NCBI GenBank assembly: GCA_900551815.1
Contig: URXE01000030.1
Span: 1-26,206, forward strand
Origin: an uncultured Collinsella sp.
Lineage (GTDB): Bacteria > Actinomycetota > Coriobacteriia > Coriobacteriales > Coriobacteriaceae
Length of the DNA stretch: 26,206 nucleotides
Reading direction: 5' to 3'
Each line of letters starts with the position of its first letter. Position 1 is the stretch's first letter. Below are positions 1-7,508 of this stretch, piece after piece. The translations under genes and the position numbers were made by a program. The notes below the pieces were generated by a model. The model did no database searches, was not told the DNA's origin, and saw nothing but the letters and a program-made list of their open reading frames with translations.

Positions 1-2
1 TC

Positions 3-3000
3 GACAACGGCATCGAGCAGCGCATGAACGGCACCTGCGCCGGCGGCACGGGCGCGTTCATTGACCAGATGGCAACCCTGCTGCACACCGATGCCAGTGG
101 CCTCAACGAGCTCGCGGCTAACGCCACCACCATCTATCCCATCGCCAGTCGTTGCGGCGTTTTTGCCAAGACCGACGTGCAGCCGCTGCTCAACGAGGGT
201 GCCCGCCCCGAAGACGTGGCCGCCTCCATCTTCCAGGCCGTCGTGACCCAGACCATCTCGGGCCTGGCGTGCGGCCGTCCCATCCGCGGCAACGTCGCCT
301 TCCTGGGCGGCCCGCTGCAGTATCTCTCCGAGCTGCGTCACCGCTTCTACCTCACGCTCAACCTGGACGAGGAGCACCGTATCGTGCCCCAAAACGCTCA
401 CCTGTTTGTGGCGAGCGGCGCCGCCATGGCGCACGAGTCCAACAAGCTCAGCACGTTCCCGCAGCTCATCGAGGCCATCGATGCCCTGGGTGACACGCAG
501 GGTGCCGAGGTCGAGCGTCTGGACCCGCTCTTTGCCACCGACGAGGACTTTGCCGAGTTCAAGACCCGCCACGACCAGGAAGTCGTTCCCAAGGGCAAGC
601 TCGACGGCTACACCGGTCGCGTGTTCATCGGCATCGACGCCGGCTCCACCACCATGAAGGCCGCGCTCGTGGGCGAGGACGGTCAGCTGCTGCACACCTG
701 GTACGGCAACAACAACGGCGACATCCTGGGCACGGCCAAGGTCATCATGGCCGATTTCTACAACCACATCCCCGCCGGCTGCACCATCGGCCACGTGACC
801 ACCACGGGCTACGGCGAGGCGCTGCTCATCGAGGCCCTCAAGGCCGACTCCGGCGAGATCGAGACTGTCGCGCACCTGCGCGGCGCCAAGGCGTTCCTGC
901 CCGGCGTCGAGTTCATTCTGGACATTGGTGGCCAGGACATGAAGTGCCTGCGCGTCAAGGACGGCGTCATTGAGCACATCATGCTCAACGAGGCTTGCTC
1001 GTCGGGTTGCGGTAGCTTTATCGAGAGTTTCGCCGTGTCTATGAACATGGACGTGCGCGCGTTCGCCGATGCCGCCATCCATGCCAAGGCCCCCGTCGAC
1101 CTGGGCAGCCGCTGCACGGTCTTTATGAACTCGCGCGTCAAGCAGGCGCAAAAGGAAGGCGCCACGGTGGGCGACATCGCGGCCGGCCTGTCCTATTCCG
1201 TCATCAAGAACGCCCTGTTCAAGGTCATTAAGCTGCGCGACCCCAAGGAGATCGGCAGCCAGGTGATCGTCCAGGGCGGCACCTTTATGTCCGACGCCAC
1301 GCTGCGCGCATTTGAGCAGCTCACCGGTGTGCATGCCGTGCGCCCCGACATCGCCGGCTGCATGGGCGCCTATGGCGCTGCCTTGCTCGCCCGCGATCGC
1401 GCTGGCGCCGACGGCACTTCGACCATTCTTTCTGCCGAGGACATCGCACACCTCACCGTGACGCAAAAGCATGTCCGCTGCGGTCGTTGCTCCAACAACT
1501 GCCAGCTCACCGTCAACGATTTTGGCGGCGGTAGGCGCTTCATTACCGGTAACCGCTGCGAGAAGGGTGCCGGCCACAAAAAGCAGAAGACCGAGGCCCC
1601 CAACCTCTTCAAAAAGAAAAATGAGCTGCTCTTTAACCGCGAGGTCCTGAGCCCCGACGAGGCCCCGCGCGGCACCGTCGGCATCCCGCGCGCGCTCAAC
1701 ATGTACGAGAACTACCCCTTCTGGCACGCGTTCTTTACACGCCTGGGCTTTAGCGTGCAGCTGTCCGACCAGTCGAGCAAAAAGACCTACCAGGCGGGCA
1801 TCGAGTCTATGCCGTCCGAGAGCGTGTGCTATCCGGCCAAGATGAGCCACGGCCACGTGATGAACCTCATCGACCGCGGTGTCGACTTCATTTGGATGCC
1901 GTGCGTGCGCTGGGAGCGCAAGGAGGATCCGACGGCTGGCAACTGCTATAACTGCCCCATCGTCATGAGCTACCCCACGGCGCTGGCGCTCAATATCGAC
2001 GAGATTCGCGAGCAGAACATCGAGTTCCTGTACCCGTTTGTGCCCTATCACGACAAGACCGAGCTCAAGCGCCGCTTGTACCAGGTGCTCGCCGTCGACC
2101 GCGTGGCCGATGCTGAGGCCGGTCGCGGTCGCGTGCGCGGTCCCAAGATCACGCGCTCTGAGGTCGATGCCGCCGTCAACGCTGCCTTTGAGGCCGATGC
2201 GCGTTTCCACGAGGACATCCAGACCATGGGCGAGGAGGCTCTTAAGTGGGTCGAGGACCACGGCGGCCACGGCATTGTGCTCGCCGGCCGTCCCTACCAT
2301 AACGACCCCGAGATCAACCATGCCCTACCCGAGCTTATCTCGAGCTTTGGCTTTGCGGTCTTTACCGAGGATTCGCTCGCACATCTCGTGAAGCCCGAGC
2401 GCCCGATCCGCGTCGTCGACCAGTGGATGTACCACAGCCGCCTGTACGCCGTCGCCCGTTTTGTGACGATGCGCAACGATCTGGACCTGATCCAGCTCAA
2501 CTCCTTCGGCTGCGGTCTCGACGCCCTGACTACCGATCAGGTGCAGGAAATCCTGGAGGCCAGCGGCAAGATCTACACCGTGCTCAAGATTGACGAGGTG
2601 TCCAATCTGGGCGCCGCGCGCATCCGCATCCGTTCGCTCATGGCGGCGCTCAAGGACCAGGAGGCCGAGCGCCTGGCCGTGGCCACGGCCGCGGGCGAGG
2701 CCTACGAGCAGGGCGACGCTGCGCCGGTGGCGCCTTCCACGGATGCCCCCGCGTTCGCGAGCCGTAAGTACACGTTCGAGGCGCAGCGCGAGAGTGCTTC
2801 GACCGCGTGGCCAAAGGTGCCCTTTACAGAGCAGATGCGCGACGAGGGCTATACCATCCTGTGCCCGCAGATGGCGCCGATTCACTTTGACCTGGTCAAA
2901 GAGGTGTTCCGCGGTGCCGGCTACAACCTGGAGCTGCTGCCCTCGACCGACCACGACGCCGTCGAGGCCGGCCTGCGCTATGTGAACAACGACATCTGCT

Positions 3001-4205
3001 ATCCGTCGATTCTGGTGACGGGCCAGATCATGGAGGCCATCGAGAGCGGTCGGTACGACCTGTCCAAGACGGCCGTGGTCATCAGCCAGACCGGCGGCGG
3101 TTGCCGTGCCACCAACTACATCGCGCTCATCCGCAAGGCCCTGCGCGAGAGCGGCCACCCCGAGATTCCGGTGATCTCGCTTTCGGCCGTGGCGCTCGGC
3201 GAGGATAACCCCGGCTTTAAGATTACGCCGGCGCTGCTTAAGCAGGCCGTGTACGCGGTGCTCTTTGGCGACGTGATGATGCAGATGCTCTACCGCTGCC
3301 GTCCGTACGAGGCCACGCCCGGTGCTGCCAACGCGCTCTACGAGGAGTATATGGCGCGCGCCCGCAAGTTGGCGCCCAAGTTCAACCGCCACAACTACAC
3401 CAAGCTGTGCCGCGAGGCCATCCACGCGTTCGACACCATGCCGCTCGTGGGCGAGGGCACCAAGCCGCGCGTGGGCGTGGTCGGCGAGATCCTGGTCAAG
3501 TTCCACCCTACGGCCAACAACCACGTGGTCGATGTCATCGAGCGTGAGGGCTGCGAGGCCGTAGTACCGGGCCTGCTCGACTTCTTCCTGTACTCCATGA
3601 GCAACGCTGAGTTGCAGAAGGACGAGTTGGGAAGCTCTGCCACTATGCGCGCTGGTATGCAGGCGCTCATTAAGCTGGTGGACTGGATGCGCACGCCGGT
3701 GGAAGAGATGCTCGAAAAGTCCCGCCGCTTTGAGGCGCCCGAGCGCATTGGCACCATGGCGGACAAGGCTCGTACGGTGCTTTCGGTGTGCAACAACATG
3801 GGCGAGGGCTGGCTGCTCACGGCCGAGATGCTCGACCTAATCGACCATGGCGCGCCCAACATCATCTGCACGCAGCCCTTCGCGTGCCTGCCCAATCACG
3901 TGGTGGGCAAGGCCGTGATCAAGGAGCTGCGCCGTCAGCATCCCGAGAGCAACATCGTTGCGGTGGACTACGACCCCGGTGCATCTGAGGTCAACCAGCT
4001 CAACCGCATTAAGCTCATGATCAGCGTGGCCAAGGAAAACATGCGCGCCGGCAAGGGCTTTAAGCTTGAGAAGGTGGCGCCGCTCGCGATGGATGAGGTC
4101 ACCGGCCAGATGCGTGCCCACGATGGCTGCGTGAGCTGCGGCTCGGTCGACGAGAGTGCCGTGGCGTCGGTCGCTGAGCGCCTGGGACGCGGCATTAAGA
4201 AGTAG
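3..4205 (+). CDS. Giant acyl-CoA dehydratase activase / 2-hydroxyacyl-CoA dehydratase-like fusion protein, 5' partial
   Basis: The reading frame is open from the left edge and ends at TAG 4203-4205, so the N-terminus is missing. Residues below count from the Met codon at 24, which is internal. The protein begins inside one BcrA/BadF-type ATPase repeat (MNGTCAGGTGAF, with a cluster-ligand Cys). A second repeat follows: FIGIDAGSTTMKAAL near 200, DIGGQD near 300 and CSSGCGSF near 325. A Cys-rich stretch CGRCSNNC lies near 486. The rest (about 545-1393) resembles DUF2229 and 2-hydroxyacyl-CoA dehydratase subunits, with conserved Cys at about 602, 992, 1027 and 1288 and a terminal CVSC at 1369-1372. 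Family knowledge: such ATPases drive low-potential electrons into a partner Fe-S dehydratase or reductase; here both parts are fused. The substrate is unknown and the protein is probably cytoplasmic. A strong terminator follows directly. Confidence 0.88.
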   Translation, partial: DNGIEQRMNGTCAGGTGAFIDQMATLLHTDASGLNELAANATTIYPIASRCGVFAKTDVQPLLNEGARPEDVAASIFQAVVTQTISGLACGRPIRGNVAFLGGPLQYLSELRHRFYLTLNLDEEHRIVPQNAHLFVASGAAMAHESNKLSTFPQLIEAIDALGDTQGAEVERLDPLFATDEDFAEFKTRHDQEVVPKGKLDGYTGRVFIGIDAGSTTMKAALVGEDGQLLHTWYGNNNGDILGTAKVIMADFYNHIPAGCTIGHVTTTGYGEALLIEALKADSGEIETVAHLRGAKAFLPGVEFILDIGGQDMKCLRVKDGVIEHIMLNEACSSGCGSFIESFAVSMNMDVRAFADAAIHAKAPVDLGSRCTVFMNSRVKQAQKEGATVGDIAAGLSYSVIKNALFKVIKLRDPKEIGSQVIVQGGTFMSDATLRAFEQLTGVHAVRPDIAGCMGAYGAALLARDRAGADGTSTILSAEDIAHLTVTQKHVRCGRCSNNCQLTVNDFGGGRRFITGNRCEKGAGHKKQKTEAPNLFKKKNELLFNREVLSPDEAPRGTVGIPRALNMYENYPFWHAFFTRLGFSVQLSDQSSKKTYQAGIESMPSESVCYPAKMSHGHVMNLIDRGVDFIWMPCVRWERKEDPTAGNCYNCPIVMSYPTALALNIDEIREQNIEFLYPFVPYHDKTELKRRLYQVLAVDRVADAEAGRGRVRGPKITRSEVDAAVNAAFEADARFHEDIQTMGEEALKWVEDHGGHGIVLAGRPYHNDPEINHALPELISSFGFAVFTEDSLAHLVKPERPIRVVDQWMYHSRLYAVARFVTMRNDLDLIQLNSFGCGLDALTTDQVQEILEASGKIYTVLKIDEVSNLGAARIRIRSLMAALKDQEAERLAVATAAGEAYEQGDAAPVAPSTDAPAFASRKYTFEAQRESASTAWPKVPFTEQMRDEGYTILCPQMAPIHFDLVKEVFRGAGYNLELLPSTDHDAVEAGLRYVNNDICYPSILVTGQIMEAIESGRYDLSKTAVVISQTGGGCRATNYIALIRKALRESGHPEIPVISLSAVALGEDNPGFKITPALLKQAVYAVLFGDVMMQMLYRCRPYEATPGAANALYEEYMARARKLAPKFNRHNYTKLCREAIHAFDTMPLVGEGTKPRVGVVGEILVKFHPTANNHVVDVIEREGCEAVVPGLLDFFLYSMSNAELQKDELGSSATMRAGMQALIKLVDWMRTPVEEMLEKSRRFEAPERIGTMADKARTVLSVCNNMGEGWLLTAEMLDLIDHGAPNIICTQPFACLPNHVVGKAVIKELRRQHPESNIVAVDYDPGASEVNQLNRIKLMISVAKENMRAGKGFKLEKVAPLAMDEVTGQMRAHDGCVSCGSVDESAVASVAERLGRGIKK

Positions 4206-4234
4206 TTGGCCTGCTATGTGCTAGATATGAGACA

Positions 4235-4270
4235 AACGGGTGGTAGCCGTACCGGCTACCACCCGTTTTT
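4235..4270 (+). terminator. Intrinsic terminator of the giant activase gene
   Basis: A perfect 15-bp stem (4235-4249 with 4253-4267) closes on a 3-nt loop and runs into five T residues. It starts 29 nt after the stop codon, so it almost certainly ends that transcript. Confidence 0.93.
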
Positions 4271-4322
4271 GCTGGACATATGTTGCGCAAATCGTTTTGT
4301 CGCAGCCTTCTGTGCACTCGAA

Positions 4323-4451
4323 TTTCGGAAGTGCGGGGAAAAACGCGAACCTCCCGAGCACACCGCCTTTTTAGACTCTCGCGACCTGCGGTTTTGTTGT
4401 AAAAAAGCCGGTCTGGTCGGCGAAACCCGATTTTTCCCCGCACTTCCGAAA
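4323..4451. repeat. Long palindromic intergenic element (129 bp)
   Basis: A perfect 21-bp inverted repeat (4323-4343 with 4431-4451, core GGAAGTGCGGGGAAAAA) encloses 87 nt. The inner arms remain recognisably related: CCGAGCACACCGCCTTTTT on the left matches CCGACCAGACCGGCTTTTTT read from the right, with a few mismatches. The unit is therefore an imperfect palindrome along most of its length. I see no transposase and no clear target duplication. It may be a MITE/REP-like dispersed element or a long-hairpin RNA. Confidence 0.72.
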
Positions 4452-4620
4452 ACAGCGGTTCAGCAGCGCCAAAAAATGCCCTCAAAATCGAGAGTTAATG
4501 AACAGGTGTAGCCGTTCGCCGCAAATTACCGTCCGTTTATAGAACCCACCCCCAGCGTGCTGTCCCCTTACGGTTGAATAAATACACATCTATGGAATTA
4601 CGTAAGAGAGGACTGTTCCT

Positions 4621-5580
4621 ATGAGCTACAAGACCGTTTGCGTTGCCGGCGGCGGCGTGCTGGGAAGCCAGATTGCCTTTCAGGCAGCCTACTGCGGCTT
4701 TGATGTAACGATTTGGCTGCGCAGCGAGGGCAGCATCGGCCGTACCCAGCCCAAGATCGATCATGTGCGCGAGGAGTACATCGCGGCAATCGAGGGTATG
4801 GCGGACGGCACGGGCGAGTGGTGCGCCGGTATCGCCGATAGCGGCAAGCCCTTCGACAAAGAGGCGGCACTCGCCGCCGTTGAGCGCGCCTACTTCACAC
4901 TCAAGCTGGAGCTCGATCTTGCCAAGGCAGTGGCCGACGCCGATTTAGTCATCGAGTCTATGGCTGAGGACGCCCAGGCAAAGATCGACTTCTACAAGAA
5001 GCTCGCCCCGGTCCTCCCGCAAAAGACCGTCGTCGTAACGAACTCCTCTACGCTGCTGCCGAGCACCTTTGCCAAGTACACCGGCCGCCCCGAGAAGTAC
5101 CTGTCGCTGCACTTTGCCAACTCCATCTGGAAGAACAACATGACCGAGGTCATGGCCCAGGACCAGACCGACAAGCGCTATTTCGACGAGCTCGTCGACT
5201 TCGCCAACGACATTCGCATGCTGGCACTTCCCGTCAACAAGGAAAAGAACGGTTACCTGCTCAACTCTATGCTGGTGCCGTGGCTGCTCTCGGGCCTTGA
5301 CCTGTATGTCTCGGGCGTCAGCGACCCCAAGAGTATCGACCTCGCATGGACGCGCGGCACTGGCGCTCCCAAGGGCCCATTCCGCGTATTCGACACCGTG
5401 GGTATCCAGACGGCCTACAACATCGTTATGCAGTATCAGAAGGTCCCGGGCCTGGTGAGCCCGTTGCTCAAAAAGATGATGATGCCCTACAACTTTAAGG
5501 CTATGGCGTCCGTCCTCAAGAAGATGCTCGACGAAGGCAAGCTGGGCGAAAGCTCGGGCGAGGGCTTCTTCAAGTACTAA
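4621..5580 (+). CDS. 3-hydroxyacyl-CoA dehydrogenase (NAD-dependent), 3-hydroxybutyryl-CoA dehydrogenase-like
   Basis: This 319-residue protein starts with a Rossmann NAD-binding fold (VAGGGVLGSQIAFQAA, residues 8-23). It has the family pattern VIESMAED (110-117), NSS (141-143) and LHFANSIW with the likely catalytic His164. A C-terminal helical domain ends in GEGFFKY, as usual for this family. Known role: reversible oxidation of 3-hydroxyacyl-CoA to 3-oxoacyl-CoA with NAD(P), in fatty-acid or butyrate-type metabolism in the cytoplasm. Compared with typical short HBD proteins (about 280 aa), residues 35-85 look expanded, and His-Phe is followed by Ala-Asn rather than Phe-Asn-Pro, so the substrate may differ. 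The ATG at 4621 follows an AGAGAGGA ribosome site. The gene appears to be transcribed alone. Confidence 0.9.
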   Translation: MSYKTVCVAGGGVLGSQIAFQAAYCGFDVTIWLRSEGSIGRTQPKIDHVREEYIAAIEGMADGTGEWCAGIADSGKPFDKEAALAAVERAYFTLKLELDLAKAVADADLVIESMAEDAQAKIDFYKKLAPVLPQKTVVVTNSSTLLPSTFAKYTGRPEKYLSLHFANSIWKNNMTEVMAQDQTDKRYFDELVDFANDIRMLALPVNKEKNGYLLNSMLVPWLLSGLDLYVSGVSDPKSIDLAWTRGTGAPKGPFRVFDTVGIQTAYNIVMQYQKVPGLVSPLLKKMMMPYNFKAMASVLKKMLDEGKLGESSGEGFFKY

Positions 5581-5619
5581 AAAATGACCTCTCGGGGACG
5601 GAGGAAAACGGATCATTTT
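5581..5619. repeat. Degenerate small hairpin with GGGGACGG loop
   Basis: AAAATGA at 5581-5587 pairs with TCATTTT at 5613-5619, enclosing a loop that carries GGGGACGGAGG. It begins immediately after the dehydrogenase stop codon. It resembles, in weaker form, the GGGGACAGG-loop hairpins near 12250, 12340 and 14580. It could act as a terminator-like 3' hairpin. Confidence 0.45.
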
Positions 5620-5635
5620 CGTCCGCCAACAGTGA

Positions 5636-6139
5636 GAAGATGGATCCAGAAATAGAAAGGAGTGGCAATGGGCCGGCTCGGGCTTTGAGGACAAGTTGCT
5701 GCAGGCCCAGGGCGATTTTTCGCTCAACGCGGGCCAGCACAGCGTGACGTATCTGCCGAGTTCTGACACGGCAACGACCGGTCGCTATCAGGTGCTGCTA
5801 TACGACAACAACTTTGATGCGGCCGAAAGCTATCCCAAGTTCGACTGGGGCCAGCTGGGCTCCGCGGTGGTGACCGACTACAACAAGGGCACGCATTCGT
5901 TTGGGCGCATCTTTACAGTGGACGAGACGGCGCGCACCTACGAACTTGAGGACCAGATCGCCGTGCCGTTTTCGGGCTATGTGAGCAGTGCGCAGCGCGT
6001 TGGCGATTCAAATAGCATGCTCGTGGCATCGGGCCAGGCCAAGACCTTTACCGAGTACGACCGCTATGGACTGCCCATCGCCACCTACGAGATGGAGGCC
6101 GAAAAGTACATTTACCGCGTGTACAAGTACGAGCTGTAG
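5636..6139 (+). pseudogene. C-terminal remnant of an arylsulfate sulfotransferase (ASST) family gene
   Basis: The frame is open from 5636 (after TGA 5633-5635) to TAG 6137-6139. From about 5657 it encodes EWQWAGSGFEDKLLQAQGDF, then GQHSVTYLPS, VLLYDNN and a C-terminal beta-rich segment ending EKYIYRVYKYEL. I recognise this as the end of the ASST (PF05935-type) beta-propeller. Intact family members are several hundred residues long and usually carry an export signal. Here only about 160 residues remain, with no signal peptide and no credible start. The only start codon supported by the homologous frame is a weak internal TTG at 5696. An AAAGGAG motif at 5656-5662 leads to an ATG at 5668 in a different frame that stops at once. 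I infer a 5'-deleted, non-functional gene. Confidence 0.7.
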
Positions 6140-6153
6140 GGCCGCGCCCTGCA

Positions 6154-7293
6154 TCACTTCACGTCAAATTCCACGCGATCGAGCTCGGGCACATTGAGGT
6201 CGATGAGCTTGCGGGCGATGTGACGGTCGTGTGCCCCAAGCGCCTCGCCTGTCGTCACATGGGCGACAATCTCGTGCTCGACGATGCCCTCCTCCTCGCC
6301 TTCGGTAGCCGAGGTCTCGACAGCGACGGTGTAGTCCTTAAAGCCCGGTAGCACCGCGGCGAGCTCACGCGTGGTCTCGGTGACGCCGTAGCCGTCCTGC
6401 ACGCCAGCCTGCGCCGAGCCAATGGAACCCGCCGTCATAACGATGCAGGGGATGGCAAAGACTACCGTGCCCACAATGATGCGGCGGCGCACCTTGCGTG
6501 ATAGCTCGTCGACCTCGGCATCTTCCTCGGCAGTCACAATGCCGTCGCCGTTGAGGTCGCGCTTGAGCGGCACGCGCAATAGAAGCAGCACGGCTTCGGC
6601 GGCCAGCGCGATAAAGACCACGTTGATGCCAAACTCATAAAGCGCCGAGAGAAACAGCGACCCACTTGCGATGGCGATGCCATAGCCCGCCGCGCACAGG
6701 GGCGGCATCAGCGCGGTTGCCACGGCCACGCCGGCGATGAGCGTGGCGGGTTCCTGGTCGCGCGAGTTGCCCAGGCCACCCGCAAAGCCGCCCGCGAGCG
6801 CGACGGCAAGGTCCCAAACAGTCGGTGTCGAATTGTCGATGATGGCGGCCGTGGTGGTGCCAAGGGGCGAGAGCTTAAAGTACAACGTGGACGTGACCAG
6901 GCAAAAGGCCATCTGTAGAGCCAAGCTCGCGACGGCCTCAAGGGTGATCTCGCGGTCGAGCGTGGCGATGCCGTATGCCATGGCAAGGACCGAGCCCATG
7001 AGCGGGCAGATGAGCATGGCGCCTACAATGGCGATATCCGAGTCGATATCGAGGCCGATGCTCGCGATCAACATGGCAATGATCAGGATGCATAAGTGCG
7101 TGCCAGTCAGGCGCGCCCCGTTTACAAAGCGCTTGCGAATCACGTGATAGGGCGCGCGTCCCTCGCGAATGTTGAATGCCCGCTTTAGAAAGCGGCTTGC
7201 GTTCTCCATGGCCTCGCTGTGGGCGGGGCGGATGCCATGGCGCCGATGATGGCGCTCGCGCAATCGCTTAATCTGTTGTTTGTCGAGTTCCAT
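6154..7293 (-). CDS. DUF389 family integral membrane protein with an EF-hand-like loop
   Basis: The product is about 379 residues. A basic N-terminus (KQQIKRLRERHHRRHG) is followed by FVNGARLTGTHLCILIIAMLIASIGLDIDSDIAIVGAMLICPLMGSVLAMAYGIA and further hydrophobic segments with GGFAGGLGNSRDQEPATLIAGVAVATALMPPLCAAGYG. This is the typical DUF389 core, whose molecular function is not established. An unusual cytosolic or extracytosolic loop, DLNGDGIVTAEE, matches the Dx[DN]xDG spacing of calcium-binding EF-hand or dockerin loops. The C-terminal soluble part (about 290-379) is acidic. I chose ATG 7293 because GAGGTG lies at the right distance; a GTG at 7299 is possible but overlaps that site. The gene converges on the ASST remnant with only 14 bp between stops. 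Confidence 0.88.
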   Translation of the reverse strand: MELDKQQIKRLRERHHRRHGIRPAHSEAMENASRFLKRAFNIREGRAPYHVIRKRFVNGARLTGTHLCILIIAMLIASIGLDIDSDIAIVGAMLICPLMGSVLAMAYGIATLDREITLEAVASLALQMAFCLVTSTLYFKLSPLGTTTAAIIDNSTPTVWDLAVALAGGFAGGLGNSRDQEPATLIAGVAVATALMPPLCAAGYGIAIASGSLFLSALYEFGINVVFIALAAEAVLLLLRVPLKRDLNGDGIVTAEEDAEVDELSRKVRRRIIVGTVVFAIPCIVMTAGSIGSAQAGVQDGYGVTETTRELAAVLPGFKDYTVAVETSATEGEEEGIVEHEIVAHVTTGEALGAHDRHIARKLIDLNVPELDRVEFDVK

Positions 7294-7422
7294 GTTCACC
7301 TCGTATTGCCGCAGGAACGCGGGTGCGCTCGCAGCATGTACTCTACACCGTGGCGGGCGGGGCGGTCATCTTGACATGGAACTTAGGCGAGCAGGCAAAG
7401 GAAGACACGCCACATGCAAGTA

Positions 7423-7441
7423 CTGCCGAGGGTTTCGGCAG
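7423..7441. other. Small hairpin between the OPT terminator and the DUF389 gene
   Basis: CTGCCGA at 7423-7429 pairs with TCGGCAG at 7435-7441 over a 5-nt loop. It sits just downstream of the T-tract of the OPT-gene terminator. The rest of the 7294-7508 gap shows no gene. Confidence 0.4.
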
Positions 7442-7445
7442 ATAC

Positions 7446-7483
7446 AAAAAAGCGCGGGGCCGGATGGTCTCCGACCCCGCGCT
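7446..7483 (-). terminator. Intrinsic terminator of the OPT transporter gene
   Basis: Read on the minus strand, AGCGCGGGGTCGG pairs with CCGGCCCCGCGCT (13 bp, one G-U) over a 7-nt loop and is followed by a run of six T residues. It lies 26 nt beyond the transporter stop codon. Confidence 0.9.
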
Positions 7484-7508
7484 CTGCGCTGGTGCGTTGT
7501 TATTGGGT

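Noticed and set aside
2325..3524. A long minus-strand open frame (399 codons) inside the giant activase gene.
   Set aside because: It is antisense to a conserved domain, its composition is His/Arg/Val-rich and it has no ribosome site.
4195..4511. Open frames of about 100 codons on both strands over the 4.2-4.5 kb gap.
   Set aside because: They run through a terminator and the palindromic element, lack ribosome sites and resemble no protein.
4510..4575. A GGGGACAG on the minus strand (4559-4566 region) was considered as another member of the hairpin family.
   Set aside because: Only 5-bp arms (ACCGT/ACGGT) at a long distance can be found, so pairing is not convincing.
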